From NCBI GenBank assembly GCA_964407285.1, contig CAYOVG010000087.1, forward strand, positions 1-20,736: a stretch of 20,736 nucleotides of DNA, written 5' to 3'. Shown here piece after piece: positions 8,015 to 16,047 of the stretch. This stretch comes from CAYOVG01 sp964407285 (GTDB lineage: Bacteria > Desulfobacterota > Syntrophobacteria > Syntrophobacterales > Syntrophobacteraceae). Under the pieces are notes generated by a model, which ran no database searches, was not told the DNA's origin, and worked only from the letters and a program-made list of their open reading frames with translations. Positions within the stretch are counted from its first letter, which is position 1; each line of letters begins with the position of its first letter. The position numbers and the translations under genes were made by a program.

Positions 8015-11000
8015 ATGGCGCCCTTCGTTCACCTTCATGTCCACACGCAGTACAGCCTGCTGGACGGCGCAATACGCATCAACGATCTTCTGAATACGGC
8101 CAAGAGCTACGGGATGACTCATGTCGCCATGACGGACCACGGCGTGATGTTCGGAGCGCTGGAATTCTATGAGGCCGCCAAGAAGGCGGAGATCAAGCCG
8201 ATCATCGGGTGTGAGGTGTACCTGGCCCCCCGCAGCCATCGCGACCGTCAGAACACCGCCGATGCGGCAAACGGCGGGGCCGTGGATCAGGACAGAAACT
8301 ACCACCTCGTGTTGCTCGCGAAAGACCTCGAGGGCTGCAAGAACCTCATGAAGCTCGTCACCATCGCCCAACTCGACGGCTTCTACTACAAACCCCGCAT
8401 CGATAAGGGGCTTCTCAGGCAATACGGCGCAAACCTTATCGGCCTCTCCGCATGCCTTAAAGGAGAAGTCGCGTCACACATCCTGCGCGGTCAGGAGAAG
8501 GCGGCGCGGCAGGCGGCGGCCGAGTATGCGGAAATCCTCGGGCCCGGCAATTTTTACCTCGAGCTGCAGGCAAACGGCATTCCCGAACAAAACATCGTGA
8601 ACGACGGACTGATAAAGCTCGGCCGTGAACTCGGCCTCCCGCTCGTCGCCACCAACGATTGCCACTACCTGCGCCGAAGCGACGCCCGCGCCCACGAGAT
8701 CCTGCTCTGCATCCAGACGGGCAAGACCATCGCCGATGAAAAGCGCATGAAGTTCACGACGGACCACCTCTACTTCAAGTCCCCCGAAGAGATGGAACGC
8801 GAATTCGCCCACGTGCCGGAAGCGCTCGCCAACACCCTGGTCATTGCAGAGCAATGCAACGTCAAGTTCGAACTGGGCGACTACCACTTTCCCGTCTTTC
8901 CCCTGGCCGAGGGAGAAAGCATCGACGCCCGCTTCGAGCAGGCGGCGCGTAGCGGTTTCCTCAAGCGGCTCGCTCAGATCCGCAAGCGCCGTCCCGATTT
9001 TTCGGAGCAGGACGAAAAAGAATACACCGCCCGCCTGGACTACGAAATAGAAGTCATCCGGCAGATGGGATTCCCCGCATATTTTCTGATCGTCGCGGAC
9101 TTCATCAATTACGGAAAGGACCACGGCATTCCGGTGGGGCCCGGCCGCGGGTCCGCCGCCGGGAGCCTCGTAGCCTACGTCATGGGCATCACCGACCTCG
9201 ATCCCATCGAACACGGACTCATTTTCGAACGGTTCCTCAACGTGGAACGTATCAGCATGCCGGATATCGACGTCGATTTCTGCATCCACGGCCGCCAGAG
9301 GGTATTCGAGTACGTCGTCGAGAAGTACGGGAAAGACCGGGTCGGGCAGATCATCACATTCGGCACCATGCAGGCCCGGGCCGTCATTCGGGATGTGGGG
9401 CGCGCCCTGGCCATGCCTTACAGCGATGTGGACAAGATCGCCAAGCTGCTCCCGTCCTCCCCCGGCCTGACGCTTAAGAAAGCCATGGAACTCGAACCCC
9501 AGCTCGAAGAACTGCAGCGCGACAACCCCCAGCTTCGCGAGCTTTTCGAAATCGCGTTCGCCCTGGAGGGACTCCCGCGCCATGCGTCCACCCACGCGGC
9601 GGGAGTGGTGATAGGGGACAAACCCATTGTCGAGTACATGCCGCTCTACAAGGGGTCCGACGGCGAAGTCGTGACCCAGTACGCCATGAAATACGTGGAG
9701 AAGGCGGGACTCATCAAGTTCGACTTCCTGGGGCTTCGAAACCTCACCGTTATCAACAACGCCGTGGAGATGATCAGGAGGAACCACGGGGTGGATTTGG
9801 ACATGGAGACCCTCTCCCTCGACGACCCCGATACCTACAAGCTGCTCATGCGAGCGGAAACGACTGGAGTGTTCCAGTTGGAGAGTTCCGGCATGCGGGA
9901 CATCCTGGTCCGGTTGCGTCCCGGGGACTTTGCCGATATCGTGGCCCTGGTGGCGCTGTACCGCCCCGGTCCGTTGGAAAGCGGAATGGTGGACACGTAC
10001 ATCCAGGGAAAACACGGCCAGATAGAAGTAACCTACGACCTGGAAGAACTCCGGCCCATCCTGGAACCCACCTACGGGGTTATTCTCTACCAGGAACAGG
10101 TAATGAAGATCGCCAACGTGCTGGCCAGCTACACCCTGGGGGAGGCCGACATCCTTCGCCGGGCCATGGGCAAGAAGAACCCCGAAGTCATGGCCGCGCA
10201 ACGCGACCGCTTCCTTGACGGCGCAAAGCAAAACAAGATCGATCTTTCGAAAGCGAACCACATTTTCGACCTGATGGAGAAGTTCGCCGGGTACGGTTTC
10301 AATAAATCGCACAGCGCGGCCTACGCCCTCATCGCCTACCAGACGGCTTATCTCAAGGCGCACTACCCCGTGGAATTCATGGCGGCGCTCCTCAACAGCT
10401 TTCTCAGCAGTTCCGACCAGGTGGTGAAGCTCATCAACGAGTGCCGCGAAAAGAGCATAGAGATACTCCCCCCGGACGTAAACGCCAGCGACAAGAACTT
10501 CACCGTGGTGGAAGGAAAGATCCGCTTCGGCCTTTGCGCCGTGAAAAACGTCGGTGAAACCGCCATCGACGTCATATTGAGCTCCCGGCAGGAAAGCGGC
10601 CCGTTCCGCTCCATCTTCGAATTCTGCGAGCGGATCGACTCCCAGAAGGTGAACCGGCGCGTGCTGGAGCAACTGATCAAGTGCGGGGCCTTCGATTCGA
10701 TCCATCCGAGCCGTTCCGGGGTGCTCGCCGCACTCGACGACGCGCTGGAGAAGTCGCAAGCCATGCACAAGGACCGCCAGGCCGGGCAGATGAACATCTT
10801 CACCATGTTGAGGGCGACGAAGAAAGTCGAAGTGTCGCACACGCTTCCCGACGTACCCCCGTGGGACAGCCGCACCACCCTCCAGTTCGAAAAGGAAACG
10901 CTGGGTTTCTACATCTCCGGCCATCCGCTGGACTTTTACGCGGAGCGCATCGCCAAGATTTGCACCGCGGACACTCAGAAGGTCGGCGAAAGGAAGGAGG

Positions 11001-11581
11001 GAGCGGATGTGGCCCTGTGCGGAATGCTGTCCGTCATCAAGGAACACGTCACCAAGAAGGGTGACCGCATGGGGTTCCTTGCCATCGAGGACAGGGAGGG
11101 GGTGCTCGAGGTCGTGGCTTTTCCGGAGGTGTTCACCCAGACACGGCCGCTCCTGGAGGGGGATGAGCCGAGAGTGGTATTCGGCACGGTGCAGCACGAT
11201 GAAAAGGGATCGAAGCTGATCGCGAATCGCGTCCTGTCGTTGGACGACGCCCAAACGCAGACCGTGGAGTCGGTGCAGATTCATTTGAAGGCGGACGGGA
11301 TGGAACGCGACGACCTGTCCCGGCTGCGACACCTGCTGTTGAGCTTCCCCGGCGAGTGCAAGGCGATCCTTCACCTGAGCATCAAGGATCAGGCGGAAGC
11401 CGTGATAGAGCTTTCGAAGCTGCCGGTGAATCCGACGCAGGCGTTTTTCTCGGAGGTCCAGCGCCACTTCGGGCCGGACTGCTCCGTGGACACGGTCTAC
11501 CGGCCATGCAAGCTGAAACAGGACCAGCCGCCGGAACGGGGAAACGAAAGAGGATACGAGCGGGGACATCAGCGGGCGTAA
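8015..11581 (+). CDS. dnaE: DNA polymerase III subunit alpha
   Basis: This is the catalytic subunit of the replicative DNA polymerase, 1188 aa, full length for DnaE1. The PHP domain opens the protein: FVHLHVHTQYSLLDG has H6, H8 and H10, and TDHGVM has D41 and H42. Unlike E. coli DnaE, these metal ligands are kept. The polymerase core has GPGRGSAAGSLVAYV, catalytic D417 and D419 (MPDIDVDF) and D570 (IKFDFLGLRNLTV), equivalent to E. coli D401, D403 and D555. A sliding-clamp-binding motif QMNIF is at 925-929. An OB-fold follows at about 1000-1075 (VALCGMLSVIKEHVTKKGDRMGFLAIED), and the C terminus ends in a charged tail (RGNERGYERGHQRA). The ATG at 8015 is followed directly by the conserved HLHVH, which supports this start. 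The holC-like gene follows within 50 bp. A TTGACA at 7913-7918 may belong to its promoter, but its -10 is poor. Confidence 0.98.
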   Translation: MAPFVHLHVHTQYSLLDGAIRINDLLNTAKSYGMTHVAMTDHGVMFGALEFYEAAKKAEIKPIIGCEVYLAPRSHRDRQNTADAANGGAVDQDRNYHLVLLAKDLEGCKNLMKLVTIAQLDGFYYKPRIDKGLLRQYGANLIGLSACLKGEVASHILRGQEKAARQAAAEYAEILGPGNFYLELQANGIPEQNIVNDGLIKLGRELGLPLVATNDCHYLRRSDARAHEILLCIQTGKTIADEKRMKFTTDHLYFKSPEEMEREFAHVPEALANTLVIAEQCNVKFELGDYHFPVFPLAEGESIDARFEQAARSGFLKRLAQIRKRRPDFSEQDEKEYTARLDYEIEVIRQMGFPAYFLIVADFINYGKDHGIPVGPGRGSAAGSLVAYVMGITDLDPIEHGLIFERFLNVERISMPDIDVDFCIHGRQRVFEYVVEKYGKDRVGQIITFGTMQARAVIRDVGRALAMPYSDVDKIAKLLPSSPGLTLKKAMELEPQLEELQRDNPQLRELFEIAFALEGLPRHASTHAAGVVIGDKPIVEYMPLYKGSDGEVVTQYAMKYVEKAGLIKFDFLGLRNLTVINNAVEMIRRNHGVDLDMETLSLDDPDTYKLLMRAETTGVFQLESSGMRDILVRLRPGDFADIVALVALYRPGPLESGMVDTYIQGKHGQIEVTYDLEELRPILEPTYGVILYQEQVMKIANVLASYTLGEADILRRAMGKKNPEVMAAQRDRFLDGAKQNKIDLSKANHIFDLMEKFAGYGFNKSHSAAYALIAYQTAYLKAHYPVEFMAALLNSFLSSSDQVVKLINECREKSIEILPPDVNASDKNFTVVEGKIRFGLCAVKNVGETAIDVILSSRQESGPFRSIFEFCERIDSQKVNRRVLEQLIKCGAFDSIHPSRSGVLAALDDALEKSQAMHKDRQAGQMNIFTMLRATKKVEVSHTLPDVPPWDSRTTLQFEKETLGFYISGHPLDFYAERIAKICTADTQKVGERKEGADVALCGMLSVIKEHVTKKGDRMGFLAIEDREGVLEVVAFPEVFTQTRPLLEGDEPRVVFGTVQHDEKGSKLIANRVLSLDDAQTQTVESVQIHLKADGMERDDLSRLRHLLLSFPGECKAILHLSIKDQAEAVIELSKLPVNPTQAFFSEVQRHFGPDCSVDTVYRPCKLKQDQPPERGNERGYERGHQRA

Positions 11582-11606
11582 GAGGGAATGGAAGAGACGA
11601 CCGGAA

Positions 11607-11613
11607 GAGGAGG
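11607..11613 (+). promoter_or_regulatory. Ribosome binding site that fixes the holC start
   Basis: GAGGAGG lies 10 nt before the ATG at 11624. The earlier in-frame ATG at 11588 has only AGAGGG one base away, which is too close for normal initiation. The site therefore favours a 170-aa product that starts at the conserved first beta-strand. Confidence 0.6.
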
Positions 11614-11623
11614 CGGCGGGAAG

Positions 11624-12136
11624 ATGCGGTTGTACTTCGTGGAAACCCTGAGCGAAGACCGGAGGAGGCTCCTTTGCCGGTGGGCCGAATACCTGTGCGA
11701 AAAGGGCATAAGAGTCCGGATTGCGGTCGATTCGACTCTAGCCGCTCAACATTTGGACCAGTTGCTCTGGACCTTTTCGGAGGAGAGCTTCGTGCCGCAC
11801 CGCTTCATGCCCGCGAGCGAGTTGCGCGAGACGGCGCTACGCCGGCGGGAAGACACGGACGAGGTTCGCGAAATCCGCGCCGACATTCCGGACCTCGAGC
11901 CCGTGATCATCTCCGCGGGCGAGGCTCCACCCCTGGATGCCGAAGAGGCCATCCTCTGCGACGGACCCGTCAGGATCGAATACATGGAGCAGTTCGCTTT
12001 CGGGGTACACTTCATTATGCTGAACGACCAGGAGCAAAGGCAGGAGAGCCGGCTCTTGTGGCAAGCCGCAAGGGAGCGGGGCTTGCAGGTTCAGCATGTG
12101 CCCCAGGCGCTCAGTTCTCCGGAAAAGGTCCTGTGA
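11624..12136 (+). CDS. holC: DNA polymerase III chi subunit (HolC family)
   Basis: I identify this 170-aa protein as the chi subunit of the clamp loader, which in E. coli links SSB to psi and the DnaX complex. The best evidence is at residues 29-59: GIRVRIAVDS then LDQLLWTFSEESFVPH, close to the E. coli chi segments GKRVLIACED and LDEALWARPAESFVPH. The N-terminal MRLYFVETLSEDRR matches the first strand and helix of the fold, and a C-terminal helix (ESRLLWQAARERGLQVQHV) is in the expected place. The middle (about 62-90) is longer and more charged than in E. coli. It starts 42 bp after dnaE and is very probably co-transcribed with it, which supports a replication role. An alternative start at 11588 would add 12 low-complexity residues (METTGRGGGGK-like). 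The assignment is from recalled family similarity. Confidence 0.82.
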   Translation: MRLYFVETLSEDRRRLLCRWAEYLCEKGIRVRIAVDSTLAAQHLDQLLWTFSEESFVPHRFMPASELRETALRRREDTDEVREIRADIPDLEPVIISAGEAPPLDAEEAILCDGPVRIEYMEQFAFGVHFIMLNDQEQRQESRLLWQAARERGLQVQHVPQALSSPEKVL

Positions 12137-12147
12137 GACACCAAAGT

Positions 12148-12834
12148 CTAGCTGTTCCGTCCGGCGCTCCTGAGTCTTCTTATTTCATTCAACGCATACT
12201 GGTCGGCGAATTTTTCCACTTCCTTCTTGAGATTTATCAACGCCCGCATCCGTCCGGCGGAATGCCTTCCCCCGGAAAGGGAATGAATCGTCAGTTCCCG
12301 GAAGTAACTGTGGTTTCCCGTCCTGGTCGTATGCCCTATCTCATGCAGGAAGAGAAACGGCGGAACTTCCTCGGGGGTTATTTCCTCCCCCAGTTCCTCG
12401 CTGAGCCTCCTGGAAACCATCTCCAGGTCCAGGTGAGGGTTCAAATGGACTTTGTAGCCGCCGTCATAGTCCCGATTGAGAGCAATGGAGGCGAGACGCC
12501 ACTCGCTCCATGTGCCGTCGGGGCGGTCTCCCTCAAACCCGATATACTTGATTTTGTACTGCCTGGCATACCGATACACCAGTTCAGGGTCCAGCAGTCG
12601 AGACAACTTGTCCGTCTTGTTCCTCAATTCCTCCCACTCATGTACGAATATCCCGTCATGCTTGATGGAACTCATGGTTTCCAGTTCGCCTATGAAAGGC
12701 AGCTTCAGTATCAGGTGATCGCTCTTTCTCTTCACCACCTCGACCTTGTGCTTCAGTACATAATAGGAGAATATCAGACCGATCACGAAGCCTCCTAAAA
12801 TCTCCGCGAAGTTTCCAGCATATCCCGTATCCAT
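12148..12834 (-). CDS. Membrane-anchored zincin-like putative metallopeptidase (HExxH)
   Basis: I do not recognise this 228-aa protein as a named family, but it carries a zinc-peptidase signature. H164-E165-I-G-H168 (FLFLHEIGHTTRTGNH) is an HExxH helix. About 40 residues later E207 in KKEVEKFADQYAL sits in an ExxAD arrangement like the third ligand of M48-type gluzincins. A single hydrophobic segment at about residues 10-27 (AEILGGFVIGLIFSYYVL) should anchor it in the inner membrane. The following KHKVEVVKRK is positive, so the catalytic part is probably cytoplasmic. Residues 75-150 have no motif I know. The start has AAGG about 9 nt upstream. It converges on the holC-like gene with an 11-bp gap. 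Its 425-bp upstream region contains two inverted repeats. Proteolysis is inferred from motif geometry only, and the substrate is unknown. Confidence 0.72.
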   Translation of the reverse strand: MDTGYAGNFAEILGGFVIGLIFSYYVLKHKVEVVKRKSDHLILKLPFIGELETMSSIKHDGIFVHEWEELRNKTDKLSRLLDPELVYRYARQYKIKYIGFEGDRPDGTWSEWRLASIALNRDYDGGYKVHLNPHLDLEMVSRRLSEELGEEITPEEVPPFLFLHEIGHTTRTGNHSYFRELTIHSLSGGRHSAGRMRALINLKKEVEKFADQYALNEIRRLRSAGRNS

Positions 12835-12886
12835 ATCCTTTATCCTTTTTGTCCTTCTTCAGGGCGATTCATGGTGTCCCACAGGC

Positions 12887-12946
12887 GTCATTGCAGCGGT
12901 TTTCGCATAGCAACCCCCAAATACCGGATGGATGGAGTGCAATGAC
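12887..12946. repeat. 9-bp inverted repeat upstream of the zincin gene
   Basis: GTCATTGCA at 12887-12895 and its exact reverse complement TGCAATGAC at 12938-12946 are 42 nt apart. They start about 50 bp before the zincin start codon. They could be paired regulator sites or a stem in the leader RNA. Confidence 0.45.
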
Positions 12947-13065
12947 AGAAGTAAATTTTTGATTTTACAGATAATATAATCATCCGAAGAGGAAAGGAGC
13001 ATATTCCTGTGAAGTCATCGTGAAAATGGGGGTATTTTTGTGGGATGATGGGATGTTCCGCCCGG

Positions 13066-13131
13066 CAATGCCGCCCCGAGGCTCCGTCCTTTGGGGGTTT
13101 TACCGCTTCGGGTGAAGGAGCGGCGGCATTG
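13066..13131. repeat. Long hairpin, possible structured RNA element
   Basis: CAATGCCGCC (13066-13075) pairs exactly with GGCGGCATTG (13122-13131). Inside, GCTCC (13081-13085) pairs with GGAGC (13117-13121), leaving a 5-nt bulge on one side only. The apical part holds a G-run and AAAACC on the minus strand. A stacked 10 + 5 bp stem is unlikely by chance in a region without coding constraint. It could act as RNA in the zincin leader, as a terminator-like structure for the glycosyltransferase gene that ends at 13260, or as a dispersed repeat. Confidence 0.55.
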
Positions 13132-13259
13132 GCTCCCGGAATTGAAAACGGACCGGGATAAGGATAAGCAGGATAAGAAGAAGGAAATCGTAGAGAGGTC
13201 GATAGGCATTACAACCCGCGCCGGTCAAAATCCGGGACGGGTCTTCCACCGCGCGATGC

Positions 13260-16025
13260 TCATTCCATAAGCCTTCGGTATACGTCCGCCTGTATCCGCC
13301 CCCAGTGCGACCACGTATACTCGCGCAACTCGTCGTAACGAGGTTTTTCCAGCGCCAGCCTGTATTCCTCATCCGCCAGCAGTCTTTCCAGGACCTGGAG
13401 AAAATCCTCGATCCGCGGCGTCTTGATGAGCGACGGGAAACTCACATCCCCATAACCGCGGGCGCCGTCAACCGTGGTCACGCATATTCTCCCGGCGGCG
13501 ACGGATTCCAGGAGCTTGATGCTGGTCCCCCGTATATTATATAAAGGATTTATGGTGAGCGCGCATCGGTCCAGCCAGGGCCGGACGTTTTCCACGTAAT
13601 CGACGAAGTGAACGCGCGGGTCCTCGAAACAGTCCATCCCGGAAGCAAGCTTTCGAGCGTCGTTACCGCACAGAAGGTGAATCTCCAGTTCCGGAAACTC
13701 GTTCGAAAGAACTGGAAAGACGTTCTGAAGAAAGATCCGCACGCCTTCCAGGTTGGGACGATAACGGAAGGGCCCCATGAACATAATGGAGGTTCGCCCT
13801 TCCGACTTCACATAGCTGTCCTCCGCGAGACTGATGCCGTTGGGAACGATATGGACTCCACCTCTGTCGAGGAGGACCGCGTCCTCGTTCGAACACGTGA
13901 TCGCGGCGTCGAAACGGTCTATCAGTTTTTTTTCATACCTGTCCTCGTCGGTCCACTCCCCGGAGCTTTCAGCCAGGAGGACATCATGGAGCGCTATCAC
14001 CCATGCCGGGTCGCCTTCGCGCTTGTCCTCCACCATGCCGGCCAGTTCGACAAATTCCAACTGCACGATGTGCGGCCGGTAGGAGGCGATGATTCGCCTG
14101 AGTTCACGCCTGACGACGTCATGCGAATGATTCCGGATGCGATCGATCCTGTTGCCGGCGCCTTCTTCGGGCGGGCGTCCCCCGACCAGGTGCACGGCAT
14201 TGAGCGGTGAGAAGTATTTGAAACTGCTGCTATTGTAGGCGCTCTCCTCGTCGCTCAGCACCACCACTCGAAAGTCCTTGCACAGTTCCTCGATGATCCT
14301 GTGCATTCGAACGGCCCCCCCATGGGTCGGCGGGTATATCACATAGGGCGACACGAAGACGACGCAGGGCAATGCCTGGAGGCTTCCGAAAGGACTGGGG
14401 TAGTACTTGTTCAGGATGAACCGGAAGGATAGATTCTCGAACGGCGCGGCGCGCATCCCGAGACGAGCGCGAAAGAGATTCAGCAGATTACCCGGTCCGA
14501 TCATCGATCGGCGGCTTTGAGGATCGAGGCAAGCGAACTCGGCCAAAGCCGACGGTGAGGATATCCGGTGATCGGGGGAATTTCGCAGCTCAAACCGCAG
14601 CAGGTCCCGGAAGTCCGCCAGGCCGGGCTCGACGGGCGCGAGCGGAGGGTCCGCCGGTTCGACCGAATGCATCTGAACGATCGATGCCGGGCAGAACAAC
14701 ACCTCGTAACCGTTCTTCCAGGCTCGAACGCCTGATTCGATAAAGGCCCACTCAGGAACCGCATAGCAGTTTTCCTTCGGGAACAGGCGTTGCAGCAGAG
14801 CGCGACGGAACAGGGCGCAACGGCCGTCGGTGTAGACTCCGCCGCGAACCATCAGGGGGTCCTCGGCGGGCGGGTCGAGCACTCCCAGCCTGTCCCGGAT
14901 GATTTGCCGCAGGCTCCGCACGTTCCCATCGCGTGCACTGCCGCCGTCAGCGAACAACGGCATGGAGCCGACGGAAAACACGTGAGGCGCACGCCAATCG
15001 AGAATCTCTCTCAGCGCATCGGGCCCCGGCGCCATCCCCGCATGAAGCAGGTAGACCCAGTCGTGGACGGCGTTGTCCACGCCATCCCTGATGTCCGAAG
15101 CAATACCCGCGCGCCGGGAGCTCGGAATGAAGCGGCCGTCGGGAAAGCGCTCCCTGAGAGACTCTCGTTCCGGAGGCGTCAGGCTGTCTTTCAACACCAC
15201 AATAAGGTCAAGAGGTTCATCGATGCGCCGGGCGGCCGTAATGACGCTCTCCAGGCATTTTTCAACGACGGAGAGGCCGGCGCATGCATACACCACCACA
15301 CTGACTCCGGGCTTCCATGAGGCATTCCGCGGGACAGGCTGCTCCACACCGTCGCCGCGTTCGAGTTTCACGGAGCGGAACCGGGCGCCCGGGAAGACAA
15401 CCGCCCGCAGAAGGGCCAGGCGCAGACGGTCGGCAAGGACCACATCCCGGAAGGACCACCCGCCGCTCCTTACCTGTATCCGGCCGAAAGCAAACCCGAG
15501 TTCACGTCCTTCGGATTCTCCTCCGGAACCGTCGGGCCGGAATGCGCGGCTGACCGCAAACTTCAACAGCAGCGTGCTTTCCCTTATGCCTTCCATGTTG
15601 AACGTCGCATTGAAGTTGTGGAAAGACCCTGTGTCGTTGTCGATGGAACCGAGACCCACGCCGTTGCAACTCACCTCGAGCCGATTGACGCCGCCGTCGA
15701 AGGCAGGGGGCAAGATGGCTTCCAGGTAGATCTCCTTGCCGTAATGCGGTTTGCTCACGACAACCCACCCTTCCCTCTTGCTCCACACAACTCCCTGGGC
15801 GAGATCAACATCATGCCAGCCTTGCAGGAACCTGGCGCTCCCGCCGTCCGCGGCCCTGACTCCGAAGCGCGACGGCATCACCAAATATCCGATTCCACGG
15901 ACGTATAAGGGCCTCAGCACCCTGTCCCGCATCCAGGACTTCGCCCCGTGCAACAGCGCGCCTCCCCGGATACCCGGAGGCAACACGGACGTTATGCGTC
16001 TTTTCAGCAATTGCAGAATTTGCAT
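13260..16025 (-). CDS. Composite glycosyltransferase: jelly-roll-like region, degenerate GT2 region, C-terminal GT4
   Basis: This 921-aa protein very likely adds sugars to a surface polysaccharide. Residues ~60-220 look like a beta-sandwich (FLQGWHDVDL, KEIYLEAILPP, NFNATFNMEG), a module seen before some glycosyltransferases. Residues ~239-420 follow the GT2 pattern (PGVSVVVYACAGLSVVEKCLESV), but the usual DxD is replaced by H328-A-G in VYLLHAGMAPGPDAL, so this part may not be catalytic. From ~553 a GT4-type transferase begins (FVSPYVIYPPTHGGAVRMHRI) and continues through VPNGIS, FMGPFRYRPNLEGV, VHFVDYVENVRPWL and RGTSIKLLESVAAG, the donor-binding segment. No membrane segment is obvious, so it probably acts at the inner face of the membrane. 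It is the last gene of a three-gene minus-strand unit, 22 bp after the methyltransferase. Donor and acceptor are unknown. Confidence 0.88.
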   Translation of the reverse strand: MQILQLLKRRITSVLPPGIRGGALLHGAKSWMRDRVLRPLYVRGIGYLVMPSRFGVRAADGGSARFLQGWHDVDLAQGVVWSKREGWVVVSKPHYGKEIYLEAILPPAFDGGVNRLEVSCNGVGLGSIDNDTGSFHNFNATFNMEGIRESTLLLKFAVSRAFRPDGSGGESEGRELGFAFGRIQVRSGGWSFRDVVLADRLRLALLRAVVFPGARFRSVKLERGDGVEQPVPRNASWKPGVSVVVYACAGLSVVEKCLESVITAARRIDEPLDLIVVLKDSLTPPERESLRERFPDGRFIPSSRRAGIASDIRDGVDNAVHDWVYLLHAGMAPGPDALREILDWRAPHVFSVGSMPLFADGGSARDGNVRSLRQIIRDRLGVLDPPAEDPLMVRGGVYTDGRCALFRRALLQRLFPKENCYAVPEWAFIESGVRAWKNGYEVLFCPASIVQMHSVEPADPPLAPVEPGLADFRDLLRFELRNSPDHRISSPSALAEFACLDPQSRRSMIGPGNLLNLFRARLGMRAAPFENLSFRFILNKYYPSPFGSLQALPCVVFVSPYVIYPPTHGGAVRMHRIIEELCKDFRVVVLSDEESAYNSSSFKYFSPLNAVHLVGGRPPEEGAGNRIDRIRNHSHDVVRRELRRIIASYRPHIVQLEFVELAGMVEDKREGDPAWVIALHDVLLAESSGEWTDEDRYEKKLIDRFDAAITCSNEDAVLLDRGGVHIVPNGISLAEDSYVKSEGRTSIMFMGPFRYRPNLEGVRIFLQNVFPVLSNEFPELEIHLLCGNDARKLASGMDCFEDPRVHFVDYVENVRPWLDRCALTINPLYNIRGTSIKLLESVAAGRICVTTVDGARGYGDVSFPSLIKTPRIEDFLQVLERLLADEEYRLALEKPRYDELREYTWSHWGRIQADVYRRLME

Positions 16026-16047
16026 AGATCAGAACACCATTTACCTG

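Larger units (their letters stand above)
12835..13259. other. 425-bp non-coding region upstream of the zincin gene
   Basis: No convincing gene lies here. It contains a 9-bp inverted repeat (12887-12946), an AT-rich stretch (12950-12985) with a TATAAT at 12975-12980 that lacks a partner -35, and a strong long hairpin (13066-13131). On the minus strand, TTGACC and TATCGA separated by 18 bp just beyond 13180 form a weak possible promoter that would place the hairpin in a long 5' leader of the zincin gene. A run of GGATAA-like units occurs near 13155-13180. Confidence 0.6.

Noticed and set aside
8474..11569. 1031-codon open frame antisense to dnaE
   Set aside because: Its frame mirrors the codon bias of dnaE, its product shows no domain or motif, and dnaE is certain on the other strand.
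11356..12798. 480-codon plus-strand frame across dnaE end, holC and the zincin gene
   Set aside because: It crosses two genes in another frame and lies antisense to the zincin gene; its sequence has no domain.
13015..13209. 64-codon minus-strand frame in the non-coding region
   Set aside because: Its serine/arginine-rich sequence overlaps the strong hairpin, and no ribosome site or similarity was seen.
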